Of a stretch of DNA of 64,000 bases, positions 8,504-18,243 are shown piece by piece. Below the pieces are notes generated by a model. That model was not told the DNA's origin. It did not search any database and worked only from the letters and a program-made list of their open reading frames with translations. The position numbers and the translations under genes were made by a program. The stretch covers positions 91,567 through 155,566 of the forward strand of contig JAYZQT010000056.1 in NCBI GenBank assembly GCA_036136335.1. Direction: 5' to 3'. This stretch comes from JAYZQT01 sp036136335 (lineage in GTDB: Bacteria > Pseudomonadota > Alphaproteobacteria > MPNO01 > UBA830). Position 1 is the stretch's first letter; each line of letters starts with the position of its first letter.

Positions 8504-10129
8504 ATGAGCGATGCCAAATCGCGTGGCTACAATGATTTGCATGACCATCTCGCATCACTGGAGGCTGCGGGCCAGCTTCTGAGAATTGACGCAGCTATCA
8601 ACAAGGACACCGAACTGACCCCGCTTGTACGTTGGCAGTACCGGGGCGGGATTCCGGAGCAAAGGCGCAAAGCATTCTTATTTACAAATGTAATTAGCGG
8701 CTGTGGCCGGAAATTTGAAATGCCAGTTACTGTATGTGCTCTCGCTGGCAATGCAGAAATTTATTCCATCGGCATGGGCGTTGAGCTGGACAGAATTGGA
8801 GAATGCTGGTCCAACGCTATTGATAACCCAATCAAGCCGGTGACCGTCGACCGTGCGGTGTGCCAGGAGCTTGTTTTTGAGGCAGATGCCTTGACTTCTG
8901 GTACGGGTCTGGATGCGCTTCCGGTGCCGATTTCAACACCGGGTTATGATTCTGCACCATACTTGACGGCGACGGCCTGTATAACCAGAGATCCCGAGAC
9001 AGGTATCCAGAATCTTGGAACCTATCGCGGTGGCCTGAAGGCCCCGGACCGGATCGCCCTTAAACTTTTTATGTCTCTCGGACAGGGAGGAGCGGCCCAT
9101 TGGGAAAAATACCGTGCGCGTGGCGAGGCAATGCCCATTGCGATGGTTGTTGGGTGTCCCCCGCCTGTCGCCTATGTGGGTCCCCAGAAATTGCCCAGGG
9201 ATGTTGATGAGCTCGGTGTTGCCGGCGGCATCGTTGGCGCGCCAATTCATGTCGTCAAGGCCCATAAATCCAATCTGCTCGTGCCGGCAGACGCCGAAAT
9301 CGTAATTGAGGGGTTGTTGGATACTGAGTATTTTGAACCGGAAGGGCCTTTTGGTGAAAGTCACGGCCACATTAACCTCGAAGAATTTAATTTCATTTTT
9401 AAGGTCACCGCGATAACACGGCGTAAAAATGCCATCTTCACTTCCATCATAAGTCAGGTCACGCCATCTGAGTCTTCAGTTATCAAGCGGGTGGCCTATG
9501 AACCCTTATTTCTAAACCATCTTGAAGTTAATCTTGGTGTTCGCGGAGTAGTGGGTTTGGGTATGCATGAACCGCTGACAAATTTGCGGAAAGTTATGGT
9601 CATTCAGTTTGTCCGCGGGACGGCGCGAACCGAAATCTGGCGGGCGTTATACGGCACCCTGTCGTTCCAAGAGCCAGTTGGAAAATACGTCATTGCTGTT
9701 GACGAAGACATTGACCCCAATAATCTGGATGCGGTGTTCTGGGCGATGAGTTATCGGGCAAACCTCGCTCATGATTGCGAAATTCTTCGGCATAGACCGG
9801 TTGGACATGGACCGCCGACCGGCAAAACTGAAGACGCTACTTTGGCTATTGATGCAACGTTAAAGGCGGATATGGCCCCGGTCGCCCTGCCCAAAAAAGA
9901 ATATATGGAAAATGCTAAAATCCTATGGGACAAGCTGGGTTTGCCGGCAATCGTGCCCGAACAGCCGTGGCACGGCTACGGGCTTGGTGATTGGACGGAT
10001 GATTGGGATCAACTGGCGCGCCGCGCGGCCTCAGGGGACTGGATTACCAACGGCAAACGATCACATCAGCGCCGCCGCGCTGACGTGGCCCCAAATACCG
10101 ATATTCGGAAGGTTCATGACGACGAGTGA
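8504..10129 (+). CDS. UbiD-family prenylated-FMN decarboxylase
   Basis: A 541-residue UbiD-family (de)carboxylase. Visible hallmarks are the TRDPETGIQNLGTYRGG segment that binds prenyl-FMN, the metal and catalytic region ending in EGPFGESHGH, and C-terminal VDEDIDPNNLDAVFWAM. I chose ATG 8504 because GGAGGT at 8491-8496 precedes it by 7 nt; the frame could extend 17 codons upstream but that stretch is not family-like. UbiD enzymes act on aromatic or alpha,beta-unsaturated acids and need prFMN made by UbiX; no ubiX is in the window. It is followed by a GST gene on the same strand. Probably a catabolic decarboxylase rather than ubiquinone UbiD. Confidence 0.9.
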   Translation: MSDAKSRGYNDLHDHLASLEAAGQLLRIDAAINKDTELTPLVRWQYRGGIPEQRRKAFLFTNVISGCGRKFEMPVTVCALAGNAEIYSIGMGVELDRIGECWSNAIDNPIKPVTVDRAVCQELVFEADALTSGTGLDALPVPISTPGYDSAPYLTATACITRDPETGIQNLGTYRGGLKAPDRIALKLFMSLGQGGAAHWEKYRARGEAMPIAMVVGCPPPVAYVGPQKLPRDVDELGVAGGIVGAPIHVVKAHKSNLLVPADAEIVIEGLLDTEYFEPEGPFGESHGHINLEEFNFIFKVTAITRRKNAIFTSIISQVTPSESSVIKRVAYEPLFLNHLEVNLGVRGVVGLGMHEPLTNLRKVMVIQFVRGTARTEIWRALYGTLSFQEPVGKYVIAVDEDIDPNNLDAVFWAMSYRANLAHDCEILRHRPVGHGPPTGKTEDATLAIDATLKADMAPVALPKKEYMENAKILWDKLGLPAIVPEQPWHGYGLGDWTDDWDQLARRAASGDWITNGKRSHQRRRADVAPNTDIRKVHDDE

Positions 10130-10424
10130 GGGTAGACTGATCTGCATATCTGAATTTGAATACGGGATATCTATTTTGTCTTATCCGTTAGCCCGATGTC
10201 TTGCGGGGCATATGGCAGAGGTTAAGTGACGATCGGCCCCTTGATACAGGCATCCAGCCCGTTTTGGCCGCCCGGAGATAGCCTCACCGTATTTTCCCCC
10301 GCTGACGTTTGCCACACCGGTTATGGCAAAATTGCAAATGGCTGTAAGTGGATCGGCGTGTGGGCTTTGCTTTATGCCGGTTTTCATCTCGTCAATTTTG
10401 GGCACAATTGGGGGAATTAATTCA

Positions 10425-11132
10425 ATGATCACCCAGTATACATGGCCGACGCCAAACGGGCACAAGGTCTCAATCCTGATCGCCGAACTCGGTCTTGCCA
10501 GTGAAGTCGTGGCCGTTGATATCAACACAGGTGCCCAGTTTGATCCCGGGTTTCTGAATTATAGTCCCAATAACCGGATCCCGGCGATTGTTGATCACGA
10601 CCCTTCTGACGGGGGTTCCCCTGTTTCGGTTTTTGAGACTGGCGCAATTTTAATGTATCTGGCGGAGAAGGAGCGTCGATTTCTGCCGGGTCCTGAGGAC
10701 ACACGAGCACGCAAAGGGGTGATGGAATGGCTTTTCTGGCAGGCAGGAGGTTTGGGTCCCATGGCGGGCCAGGCTCACCATTTTCGACAGGCCATGGGAG
10801 GCGTTGAAGTGCCCTACGGGATTGAGCGATACTCTCGCGAGGTCCGTCGTCTATATGCAGTGATGGAAACACGCCTCGCGGACAACGAGTGGATCGCGGG
10901 CCCCTCTTATTCCATCGCCGACATGGCTTGCTGGCCATGGGTTCGCCCGTCTCGTCGCCAGGGTATCGCCAAGGCTGAATTTCCCAACGTCAACCGCTGG
11001 TTTGAAATAATGGCTGATCGTCCGGCGGTACAGGCTGGCATGGCGCTTTTGGCTGAGCATCGTGGGTCAAAAAGCATGACCGCAGAATCACGGGATATTT
11101 TATTCGGTCAGCGTTCATTAGAACGGCATTAA
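10425..11132 (+). CDS. Glutathione S-transferase family protein (YghU/YfcG-like)
   Basis: A 235-residue GST. The N-terminal thioredoxin fold contains WPTPNGHKVSI (TPNG motif of the nu-class YghU/YfcG group) and RIPAIVDHDP with a downstream FETGAILMYLAE; the all-helical C-terminal domain ends with SIADMACWPWV. I placed the start at ATG 10425, preceded by GGGGAA, rather than 34 codons upstream, because the fold begins here. Nu-class enzymes bind two GSH and act as disulfide reductases or peroxidases; a glutathione-dependent catabolic step is also possible. The 3' end overlaps the convergent transporter gene by 4 bp. Confidence 0.85.
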   Translation: MITQYTWPTPNGHKVSILIAELGLASEVVAVDINTGAQFDPGFLNYSPNNRIPAIVDHDPSDGGSPVSVFETGAILMYLAEKERRFLPGPEDTRARKGVMEWLFWQAGGLGPMAGQAHHFRQAMGGVEVPYGIERYSREVRRLYAVMETRLADNEWIAGPSYSIADMACWPWVRPSRRQGIAKAEFPNVNRWFEIMADRPAVQAGMALLAEHRGSKSMTAESRDILFGQRSLERH

Positions 11133-12007
11133 TGGGTCTCGGGTTTTCTGTCCCGGCTTGCCTCTGCGCGGACGCAATGCCAGTTGGCGGCAAAGATGAC
11201 GATAGCACCGAGTGCTGTCGACGGGCTTATTGCTTCCGAGTAAATCAAAAATCCTAGAAGTGCCATTAACGGGAGGCGTATAAAATCGAGCGGAAAAATT
11301 ATGGTGATATCCGCCAGCTGGAGCGCGCGAGCCATCGTGTAATGTGCCATAAGGCCAGAAAGACCCCAGACGATGATCCAGGGAACGTCTGTCAGTGAGG
11401 GGTTTACCCACTGATATAGGAAGATGGCCGGGATCAGGCCCAGTGGAAGTTGTATAAGGTTCATGTAGAAGATGATACCCTGGGGAGAATCGGTTCGTGT
11501 CAGGTATTTGACAATGATACCGGAGGCCGAATAGAGAAAGGAGCCAAAAAGCATCACAAACCCGGCAAGGCTAAATGCGGACCCCTCGGGTTGCAGAATG
11601 ATCAGCACGCCCGCGAAACCAATAATTGTAGCGATCCATTTGTGTCGCCACATTGTCTCGCCCAGGAAAATAACGGCCAGGATCGCGGTAAAGACGGGTA
11701 CTGTAAACTCGATCGCTGTCAGATCGGATAGCGTTAGGTAGAGTATACCGTGCATCCAGCAAATCTGTGCCGAATACTGAACCAGTGCGCGGAACCCATG
11801 GTACCGGAATTTGCCGGTTCTGAGGTCACGCAAGCGATTTTTCAGTATAAAAGGCAGAATGACAATCACCCCGATCAGTGATCGAAAAAACAGGATTTCA
11901 AAAGTTGACATTGTCGTGAATAATTCACGGGCAGAAATAGCCATCCCCGCAAATCCGATCATTGTTCCACAAAACCACAACACCGCTTGAAACAGCTGAG
12001 GCATCAA
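11129..12007 (-). CDS. EamA/DMT-family transporter
   Basis: A 292-residue inner-membrane protein of the drug/metabolite transporter superfamily, with about ten hydrophobic segments in two EamA repeats. The repeat signatures are ALVQYSAQICWMHGILYLTLSDLTAIEFTVP-type helices and a C-terminal helix pair ending near residue 280. It overlaps the upstream transporter gene by 4 bp (ATGA), so the pair is translationally coupled and may work together. EamA proteins export or import amino acids, metabolites or drugs; the substrate is not predictable here. Confidence 0.85.
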   Translation of the reverse strand: MMPQLFQAVLWFCGTMIGFAGMAISARELFTTMSTFEILFFRSLIGVIVILPFILKNRLRDLRTGKFRYHGFRALVQYSAQICWMHGILYLTLSDLTAIEFTVPVFTAILAVIFLGETMWRHKWIATIIGFAGVLIILQPEGSAFSLAGFVMLFGSFLYSASGIIVKYLTRTDSPQGIIFYMNLIQLPLGLIPAIFLYQWVNPSLTDVPWIIVWGLSGLMAHYTMARALQLADITIIFPLDFIRLPLMALLGFLIYSEAISPSTALGAIVIFAANWHCVRAEASRDRKPETH

Positions 12008-12900
12008 CTGTTACCGCCCCTGGTTTCACGCCATACGGAATAGTAATTACCGGCGAAAATCAGAAATGCACCTAAAAACACCCACAGGCTGACTGATTCG
12101 GTATAGACCATCCATCCGAGCAGGGCCGTAAGTGGGAGACGGATAAAATCCACGGGAATGCAAACTGTCGCGTCCGCAAGCTGTAACGCGCGGGCAAGAC
12201 AAAAATGAGCCGAGATGCCCGTAAGGCCGATAACGGCCAGCCAGGGCGCATCCGGCCATGTCGGCCAAACCCAGTCGAAGAAAAAAATTGCCGGTATCAG
12301 GGCGAGTGGAAGCTGAAGGATCTGCATCCAGAAAACGATTACCCAGGGGGCGTCGTCTTTGGTAAGCGATTTAACCAATACGTTTGAAATTCCGTAGAAG
12401 AGTGCTCCTATCAGAACGACCAGCGCACCCTGCGTTACGATCTCCACTCCCGGCCGCAGGATTAACACGACGCCCAGCAACCCCATCACCACGGCAAGAA
12501 CCCTATGGAAATAAGCCTTCTCACCCAAGAACACCATGGCAATTACAACCGTCCAGATGGGCATTGTGTACTCGAGGGCGGTTACGTGTGCCATCGGCAG
12601 TAACGTAATACCGATCGCCCAGCACCACGATCCCACAAAATGCACAAGGTTCCGCGCAATCTGGGTGCCGGCTCGCCGAGTTTTTATGGAATGGAATCCC
12701 ATATACCATGCAACAAGGAACATGATTGGGATACCAATTATGGAACGGAACGACAGCAATTCGAAGAGAGACATAGTGGCCGCGAGTTCACGGACGGCGA
12801 TCATCATAAGGACGAATGACCCTACCATTCCAAGCACCCAGAAGGCCGCTATTACGGGCTTCTGTGACCGCGGGGAGCTTGTTTCGGCGGTGTCTGACAT
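12004..12900 (-). CDS. EamA/DMT-family transporter
   Basis: A 298-residue paralogue of the gene downstream, with ten predicted membrane helices after a short polar N-terminus (about 20 residues). It shares features with its neighbour: a mid-repeat segment LLPMAHVTALEYTMPIWTVVIAMVFLGE, and ARALQLADATVCIPVDFIRLPLTALLGW, closely matching the other's ARALQLADITIIFPLDFIRLP. The identical arrangement and the 4-bp overlap suggest tandem duplication and possibly a heteromeric transporter. The shared FIRLP motif groups these two with the protein at 13232. Confidence 0.85.
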   Translation of the reverse strand: MSDTAETSSPRSQKPVIAAFWVLGMVGSFVLMMIAVRELAATMSLFELLSFRSIIGIPIMFLVAWYMGFHSIKTRRAGTQIARNLVHFVGSWCWAIGITLLPMAHVTALEYTMPIWTVVIAMVFLGEKAYFHRVLAVVMGLLGVVLILRPGVEIVTQGALVVLIGALFYGISNVLVKSLTKDDAPWVIVFWMQILQLPLALIPAIFFFDWVWPTWPDAPWLAVIGLTGISAHFCLARALQLADATVCIPVDFIRLPLTALLGWMVYTESVSLWVFLGAFLIFAGNYYSVWRETRGGNS

Positions 12901-13231
12901 CTGAAAACTTTCCCGGGTCCCCGGTCTGAGGCGGCGGCCGACTTCACCGCGGCACGGGCTTCACGCCGGACAATCTTAGTAGTTTGTGCAAGGATAACCG
13001 CTCCACCTACTCATGCCCAGACCGACGGTTATGGACTTTTGAATATGTTCTGGGCGCGGGTTTCCTGATCCAATTCGAAGGCCTCTGAACGCTCACCCAA
13101 GACAGATTCTGCGCTTCTTTAGGTTGGGTCGTGATGGGATAACACATGACTATAGATGACATGTTGCATGACGACGGTGCGCAATCGCTTGGGGCAGCAT
13201 CCCATCTCTCAATGTTTCCCGGGTGTGGGCC
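12901..13231. other. 331-bp gap between transporter genes
   Basis: No gene is supported here. The stretch should carry the promoter of the transporter pair at 11129-12900 and the 3' end of the transporter at 13232. A loosely spaced inverted repeat (GATGGGAT at 13133-13140 and ATCCCATC at 13199-13206) is the only structure I noticed and is weak. Confidence 0.4.
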
Positions 13232-14101
13232 TTAGTTCCGACGTTCAAGCACCCGTTCGCGGGCCGTAATGTACCAGGTGCTCAGGTATATGATTCCTCC
13301 CCCAATCCATACCCAGATCTCCGGCACCTCACCGAAAAGGATAAATCCAAAACCTGCAGTGATCGGCAAACGCAGAAAATCGATTGGTGCAATCACACTT
13401 GCGTCCACCATACGAAGTGCAGACGTGTACATAAATGGCGCAAAGGTACCAGTTACGCCAATGATCAATATAGGAATTATGTCGTCGATCGTCGGTGCTA
13501 CCCATAGATATAGTGCAGGCGGGATGGTGAAGATCAGGATGAAAAAGTTTGTGTAGAAAGTCAGTGCAAGTGGCGTTTCCGTCCGCAGCATGTGTTTCAG
13601 AAAAATCACGGTGACAGCATAACAAAGCGCTGATCCAAGAATCATGATTTCCGGCCAACTGATTTCTATTTGGCCCGGACGAAGAATGATAAGCATCCCG
13701 CCAAAACCGACCAGTGCAGCTGTAATCCGGCGGATACCCACTTTTTCCCGCAGGATGACCGCGGCCAGAACCAGGACGATAATCGGCAGAACAAAATGGA
13801 TTGCAACAGCCTTTCCGAGCGGTACAACCGCGATGGCTGCGAACCAAAGAATCATTCCACCAAAATTAACGGCCGCCCTTAAGGCGTGCATTCCCGATCG
13901 CGCGGTCCTTAGAAGGTAAATCCCTTTCCAGCCACACCAGGGTATGAGAATTGCCATACTCAGCAACATGCGCCAGAACACAATCTCGAATGCCGACATG
14001 GTGTCTGAAAGAAGTCGCACGGATGTATGTGTCAGTGAAAACAGAAACATCGAGAGTACGGCTACAATCACAGCCGTCAGCACGGTTGACGAATTTTTCA
14101 A
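13232..14101 (-). CDS. EamA/DMT-family transporter
   Basis: A 289-residue third EamA transporter on the same strand, with about ten hydrophobic helices. Its second repeat contains ALRMVDASVIAPIDFLRLPITAGFGFILFGE, which matches the ARALQLAD...DFIRLP element of the two preceding transporters, so the three are recent relatives. It is separated from them by 331 bp and probably has its own promoter. Candidate roles are export of pathway products or uptake of substrates of the surrounding catabolic genes. Confidence 0.85.
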   Translation of the reverse strand: MKNSSTVLTAVIVAVLSMFLFSLTHTSVRLLSDTMSAFEIVFWRMLLSMAILIPWCGWKGIYLLRTARSGMHALRAAVNFGGMILWFAAIAVVPLGKAVAIHFVLPIIVLVLAAVILREKVGIRRITAALVGFGGMLIILRPGQIEISWPEIMILGSALCYAVTVIFLKHMLRTETPLALTFYTNFFILIFTIPPALYLWVAPTIDDIIPILIIGVTGTFAPFMYTSALRMVDASVIAPIDFLRLPITAGFGFILFGEVPEIWVWIGGGIIYLSTWYITARERVLERRN

Positions 14102-14382
14102 ATGGAGTGTCCGTCCGAAGGGTAATGGCTGATAATACAGCTATTGCGCAAAATGATATTAACCAAATAGATGGCAATGAACCATGGGAAAGCACGTAAC
14201 AGAGGTTTTACTGAACGCGCGCGAATAGCGACAGCTGATGTTACCTCCTGCAGCACCGATTTTCAGGAATTCACCTTGCGGAAAAAAGGACATCTTCGTT
14301 TTTCGTCAAGCGGGCTCCGAGATGTTTTTGTGGCAACCCGGTCGGTTTTAAGCCTTTCGCGGGGCCTGTCGTACATGTTTCA

Positions 14383-14982
14383 TCAAATTTCGGTGCTCTC
14401 AAGATACCGCTGCAGATTGACTGCCTGCTCGCTACTGTTAACAAGCGCTCCAATAATCCGGCTGAGTTGGAGAAAATCGTGAGCACTGAGAGTACCAAAC
14501 TCCACATCGTTGACCTGACGCTGATAAGGTGCCAGTTCCGCCAAGCTCTCGCCACCTTCCTGCGTGACCGTCAGGACGGTCCGCCGTTTGTCCACAGGGT
14601 CAGCTCTTTTCCGCACAAGGCCCATATTCTGTAATTTTTTTGTTACGTTGGTGACAAAACCGGTACTGACGTGAAGGTGGTTTGCCAGTGTCTTTACGTT
14701 AACGTTGCCATCACGGCTAAGCCGCGCAACCGAAATAAGGATTGTATATTCGATTCCCGCGAGGCCGATCCGTCTGGCGTGCCCGCCGCGAATGTTTTCG
14801 TGCCTGGCATTGAACGCAAACAGGTCGTGCACCAGTTTGCGAAATACCTGGTCATGCCCATCGACGAGCAATTCTTTCCGCGACACCGTAAGTGGCGTTA
14901 GCGTGGCAGATTTAGTGTGGGTTTCCCGCGGTACATTGGTTGAGGCATTTGTCACGTGTGGTGCTTCCGGCTGCTCTGTCAT
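14383..14982 (-). CDS. MarR-family transcriptional regulator
   Basis: A 199-residue MarR protein with an unusually long polar N-terminal arm of about 45 residues before the winged-helix core. The core shows VKTLANHLHVSTGFVTNVTKKLQNMGLVRKRADPVDKRRTVLTVTQEG, i.e. recognition helix and wing with the DxR-type KRRT element. It is divergent from the HpaB-type monooxygenase gene at 15087. The intergenic space has an inverted repeat with CGTAAAT arms, and the same core recurs in the ligase/Rieske divergent promoter at 18244. Typical MarR proteins of catabolic clusters are repressors released by an aromatic or CoA-thioester ligand, and I infer the same here. Confidence 0.85.
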   Translation of the reverse strand: MTEQPEAPHVTNASTNVPRETHTKSATLTPLTVSRKELLVDGHDQVFRKLVHDLFAFNARHENIRGGHARRIGLAGIEYTILISVARLSRDGNVNVKTLANHLHVSTGFVTNVTKKLQNMGLVRKRADPVDKRRTVLTVTQEGGESLAELAPYQRQVNDVEFGTLSAHDFLQLSRIIGALVNSSEQAVNLQRYLESTEI

Positions 14983-15019
14983 GCCTGGGCTTTTCTACCC
15001 CCTGTCGAACAAATTTCAG

Positions 15020-15069
15020 TTGACTGGAAATTATATCGTAAATTAGTATTGTTTGTATAATAATTTACG
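15020..15069 (+). promoter_or_regulatory. Promoter and MarR-type operator before the HpaB-like gene
   Basis: A candidate -35 TTGACT (15020-15025) and -10 TAGTAT (15044-15049) have an 18-bp spacer. Overlapping them is a perfect inverted repeat: CGTAAATTA at 15037-15045 and TAATTTACG at 15061-15069, with 15 bp between. A TATAAT also sits at 15056-15061. Position between divergent marR and hpaB-like genes suggests repression by the MarR protein. Confidence 0.6.
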
Positions 15070-15086
15070 TTTGGGAGAAAGTCGGT

Positions 15087-16571
15087 ATGTCAAAAACGGG
15101 TGAGCAGCATCTAAAATCGCTTCGCGACGGGCGGGAGGTTTTCCTCAATGGTAAGAAGGTTGATGATGTTACCTCGCACCCGGCCTTCAGGAATGCTGTA
15201 GCTGCGGCAGCGGCTCTCTATGACTTTCAGGCAGATCCAGAACATATCGAATATATGACATTTGAAAGCCCCACCTCCGGGGAACGGGTGAATCGTTGCT
15301 GGCAGCTAACCAGAACCTACGAAGAACTAGTGACCCGGCGTAAGGCTATCGCAGGCTGGGCCGGACTTTCCGGTGGCTGGCTTGGAAGGTCACCGGACCA
15401 TATTGCGTCGTCTATGGTAGGGCAGGTGATGGGCTTGCCGGTTTTTGAAAAGCACTCGAAAGAACGCGCTAACGCGCTTCATGATTATTTTGAATATGTC
15501 CGCGACACCGACGCGTACATGACGTATGTGATCATCAATCCGCAGGCTGATCGCAACAAGGGCACGGGTGAGATGCAGGACGAATATCTCGCTACCGGCG
15601 TTGTTGACGAGGACGCAGAAGGCATAACGGTACGCGGTGCGAAAATGCTTGGCACGGGTTCAATCATGGCAAATGAAGTGCTTTTCGCGAACATTCAGCC
15701 TTTAAGGAAGGGTGAAGAGAAATTTGCGATTTCATTTGCGCTACCGATGAATGCCAAGGGCCTGAAGATCATGTCACGGCGGTCCTATGAGGAATCGGCA
15801 TCAAGCTCTTACGACTATCCCTTATCCGCCCGGTTCGACGAAAATGATGCTTTGGTTTATTGCGATGACGTCAAGGTGCCTTGGGATCGGGTATTTATTT
15901 ACAAGGATACGGATACTGCTCGTGCTCAGTTTCAGGACACCTATGCCCATTACATGCAGAATTACCAGGCACAGATTCGTCTGATGGTAAAGATGCAGTT
16001 CCAGATCGGTGTCGCGCGTAGAATTTGCGAGACCATCGGCACTGTTGGCATGCCCCCGGTTGCTGAAAAACTGGGACATATGGCGGCGCAGGCAGCTATG
16101 GTCGAGGGCCTTGTGTACGGGATGGAATCGGGAGGTGGTGAGTATAACGGCTATTACGTGCCGGACCGTAATCTGATGTATAGCGCTCAGGTATTAACTC
16201 AGCAGCTTTATCCAGAGTTCGTAACATCGATGCGGGAACTCGCCGGTGGCGGACTGATTATGTTGCCATCTTCCGTAGAGGATTTTATCAATCCCGAACT
16301 AAACAAATACATCGAGATCACCCAAAAATCCGCGATCAACTCACCAGAGGAAAAGGTGAAGTTCATGAAGCTGGCCTGGGATGCGATTGGTTCTGAATTT
16401 GCGAGTCGTCACACTCAATATGAAATGTTTTATGCTGGTGCGCAATTTGTCACCCGTTCACACGCGTTTCGTACCTATGACTGGGAGCGGTCCAGCGATC
16501 TTCTAGATTCGATCCTTAACCGGTATTCGCTCGACGGTGTGATAGCTGGGGACAGGATGGCAGTCGAATAG
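15087..16571 (+). CDS. 4-hydroxyphenylacetate 3-monooxygenase-type (HpaB) flavin monooxygenase
   Basis: A 494-residue FADH2-utilising monooxygenase, large component, of the HpaB/PvcC group with an acyl-CoA-dehydrogenase-like fold. Visible are the N-terminal SLRDGREVFLNGKKVDDVTSHPAF signature, the central VIINPQADRNKG segment, the flavin-loop region around RGAKMLGTGSIMANEVL, and C-terminal YEMFYAGAQFVTRSHAF. Such enzymes ortho-hydroxylate phenols using reduced flavin from a separate reductase (HpaC), which is not in this window. GGGAGA precedes the ATG. Regulated probably by the divergent MarR. The phenolic substrate is unknown; the CoA ligase and Rieske genes next to it suggest an aromatic-acid pathway. 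Confidence 0.9.
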   Translation: MSKTGEQHLKSLRDGREVFLNGKKVDDVTSHPAFRNAVAAAAALYDFQADPEHIEYMTFESPTSGERVNRCWQLTRTYEELVTRRKAIAGWAGLSGGWLGRSPDHIASSMVGQVMGLPVFEKHSKERANALHDYFEYVRDTDAYMTYVIINPQADRNKGTGEMQDEYLATGVVDEDAEGITVRGAKMLGTGSIMANEVLFANIQPLRKGEEKFAISFALPMNAKGLKIMSRRSYEESASSSYDYPLSARFDENDALVYCDDVKVPWDRVFIYKDTDTARAQFQDTYAHYMQNYQAQIRLMVKMQFQIGVARRICETIGTVGMPPVAEKLGHMAAQAAMVEGLVYGMESGGGEYNGYYVPDRNLMYSAQVLTQQLYPEFVTSMRELAGGGLIMLPSSVEDFINPELNKYIEITQKSAINSPEEKVKFMKLAWDAIGSEFASRHTQYEMFYAGAQFVTRSHAFRTYDWERSSDLLDSILNRYSLDGVIAGDRMAVE

Positions 16572-16650
16572 AATTCACTTAAGGCATTCATTCAGTGGAA
16601 ATGTGTTTATTCGTTGGAAGCACCGGTAAAATAGTGCTGTAGCCCGCAAT

Positions 16651-18237
16651 TTAAGACTGCGAATTGGGTTGTTCCCAGAGTAGGGCCAATGCCAGGCGGT
16701 CAACCTTGCCCCGGTCGTTTTTGGGAATTGCGTCCACAAAAATGACCTGTGACGGTAATTTGAATGCTGCCAGGGTTGCAGCACAATGGGCAAGAACGGA
16801 TTCCTGGTCGGTTTCCGTCCCTGGTTGCAATACTGCGAAGCTGACAGCTTTTTCACCGTACACTGAATCGGCAACTCCTATAGTGGCTGCTTCGGTGATC
16901 GGTGGAAATGCGGTAAGTGCATTGTCAATTTCCAGGGGTGCGATATTGACGCCGCCCCGGATAATTAAATCCTTGGACCTTCCGGTTATTATCAAAAACC
17001 CATCACTGTCGAGGTATCCCAGATCACCGGTTTTAAGGCGTCCGATTTGTTCTACCGTTCGGTCGGGAAGAAGGTATCCGCCTGCTGGTTGTGCTCCACC
17101 TAGTTCAATCTCGCCACTCTTCCCATTCGCCAGGTTTTCGCCGTCCGGGCCTACAATTCTCAGGTTTTGATATAGACCCGGCCGGCCGACACTTCCAATC
17201 CGGCGTTTTCCTACATGATTGCTGGCGACGATTCCCCCTTCACTCATGCCATAAAGCTGGACCAGCTCCACACCATAGGTTTTTTCAAACTGCCGATGCT
17301 GATTGGTCATTAAAGGCGCGGTTGACGAGGACATGAAACGAAGCAGCTTTGTTGCGGCAATGTCCTCGGCGGTCGGCCGGTGTTCAAGCAGCATATTGAT
17401 GACAGTTGGAACGCCAATAACCATTGAAGGAGTGTGGGTGCGAAGCCAGTCAAAAAAACGCGTGCGCGAAAACCGTTCGGCCAGAAGTACTGTCGCACCT
17501 ACCCTGAGAGCCGGGTTTAGGCAAAGCATGTGTGAGGACGCCCAGCTTAGCGAACGAAATTCCATCATTCTATCCGCTTCGGTTAGCTGCCACATGTCTA
17601 TGGCCTGGTCGGCAATCCAGAAGTAATTGCCAAAACGGTGCATGACGCCCTTGGGAGCTGCAGAAGTGCCGGACGTAAAGCTGAGAACGCATAAATCATC
17701 CCGGGTGGCATGCGCGTCCGGCGCTTCCTCATTATCGTCAAATGCATTTAATGTTTCAAAAAGCCCGCCATCCTTTGCGCAGACGCCTTCGGGATCGCAG
17801 TCGCCAAACCTGATCCACTCCGCGTCGTTATTCTTATTGAGGCCAAATCTGTCTGCATCCACCGCCTCGTGCCAGAGCACAATTGCAGGATCAATGCGTT
17901 CGAGCATTTCTCGCACATGGCTTGTATTGACCTCAACGTTGACGGTACAGAATGCGGCACCGTATCGCTGTATCAAAAAATAAAGTAACGGCATTTCGAG
18001 GCGATTGCTGGTGAGAACTGCTATGCGGCCGCCCGCGCCGATCTTTCTTTCCCCAAGAAATCGGGCGAAACGATTTGACAACCTCCATAGTTGCTCAAAT
18101 GTAATTGACCGCCCTCCCTCGTCGACACTTACGATAAACTTCTTTTGTCCACGTTCGTTCGCGTGCTGTTGCAACAGGTCGGCTACGCTGCGGTATCGGG
18201 TTTGGTCAGGGGTTATGGTGATATTTTTAAGACCCAT
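16651..18237 (-). CDS. AMP-binding acyl/aryl-CoA ligase
   Basis: A 528-residue ANL-superfamily ligase that activates a carboxylate through an acyl-AMP to a CoA thioester. The P-loop is LSFTSGTSAAPKGVMH; the adenine-binding motif is QLYGMSEGG; TGDLGYLDSDGFLIITGRSKDLIIRGG is the hinge region; and the C-terminal catalytic lysine is in PKNDRGKVDR. I chose ATG at 18237, since a frame extending to 18294 would run into the divergent Rieske gene. Only 35 bp separate the two start codons, and a TTTACGTAAA palindrome lies between. The substrate is probably an aromatic or branched acid of the same pathway. Confidence 0.9.
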   Translation of the reverse strand: MGLKNITITPDQTRYRSVADLLQQHANERGQKKFIVSVDEGGRSITFEQLWRLSNRFARFLGERKIGAGGRIAVLTSNRLEMPLLYFLIQRYGAAFCTVNVEVNTSHVREMLERIDPAIVLWHEAVDADRFGLNKNNDAEWIRFGDCDPEGVCAKDGGLFETLNAFDDNEEAPDAHATRDDLCVLSFTSGTSAAPKGVMHRFGNYFWIADQAIDMWQLTEADRMMEFRSLSWASSHMLCLNPALRVGATVLLAERFSRTRFFDWLRTHTPSMVIGVPTVINMLLEHRPTAEDIAATKLLRFMSSSTAPLMTNQHRQFEKTYGVELVQLYGMSEGGIVASNHVGKRRIGSVGRPGLYQNLRIVGPDGENLANGKSGEIELGGAQPAGGYLLPDRTVEQIGRLKTGDLGYLDSDGFLIITGRSKDLIIRGGVNIAPLEIDNALTAFPPITEAATIGVADSVYGEKAVSFAVLQPGTETDQESVLAHCAATLAAFKLPSQVIFVDAIPKNDRGKVDRLALALLWEQPNSQS

Positions 18238-18243
18238 GTTAGT

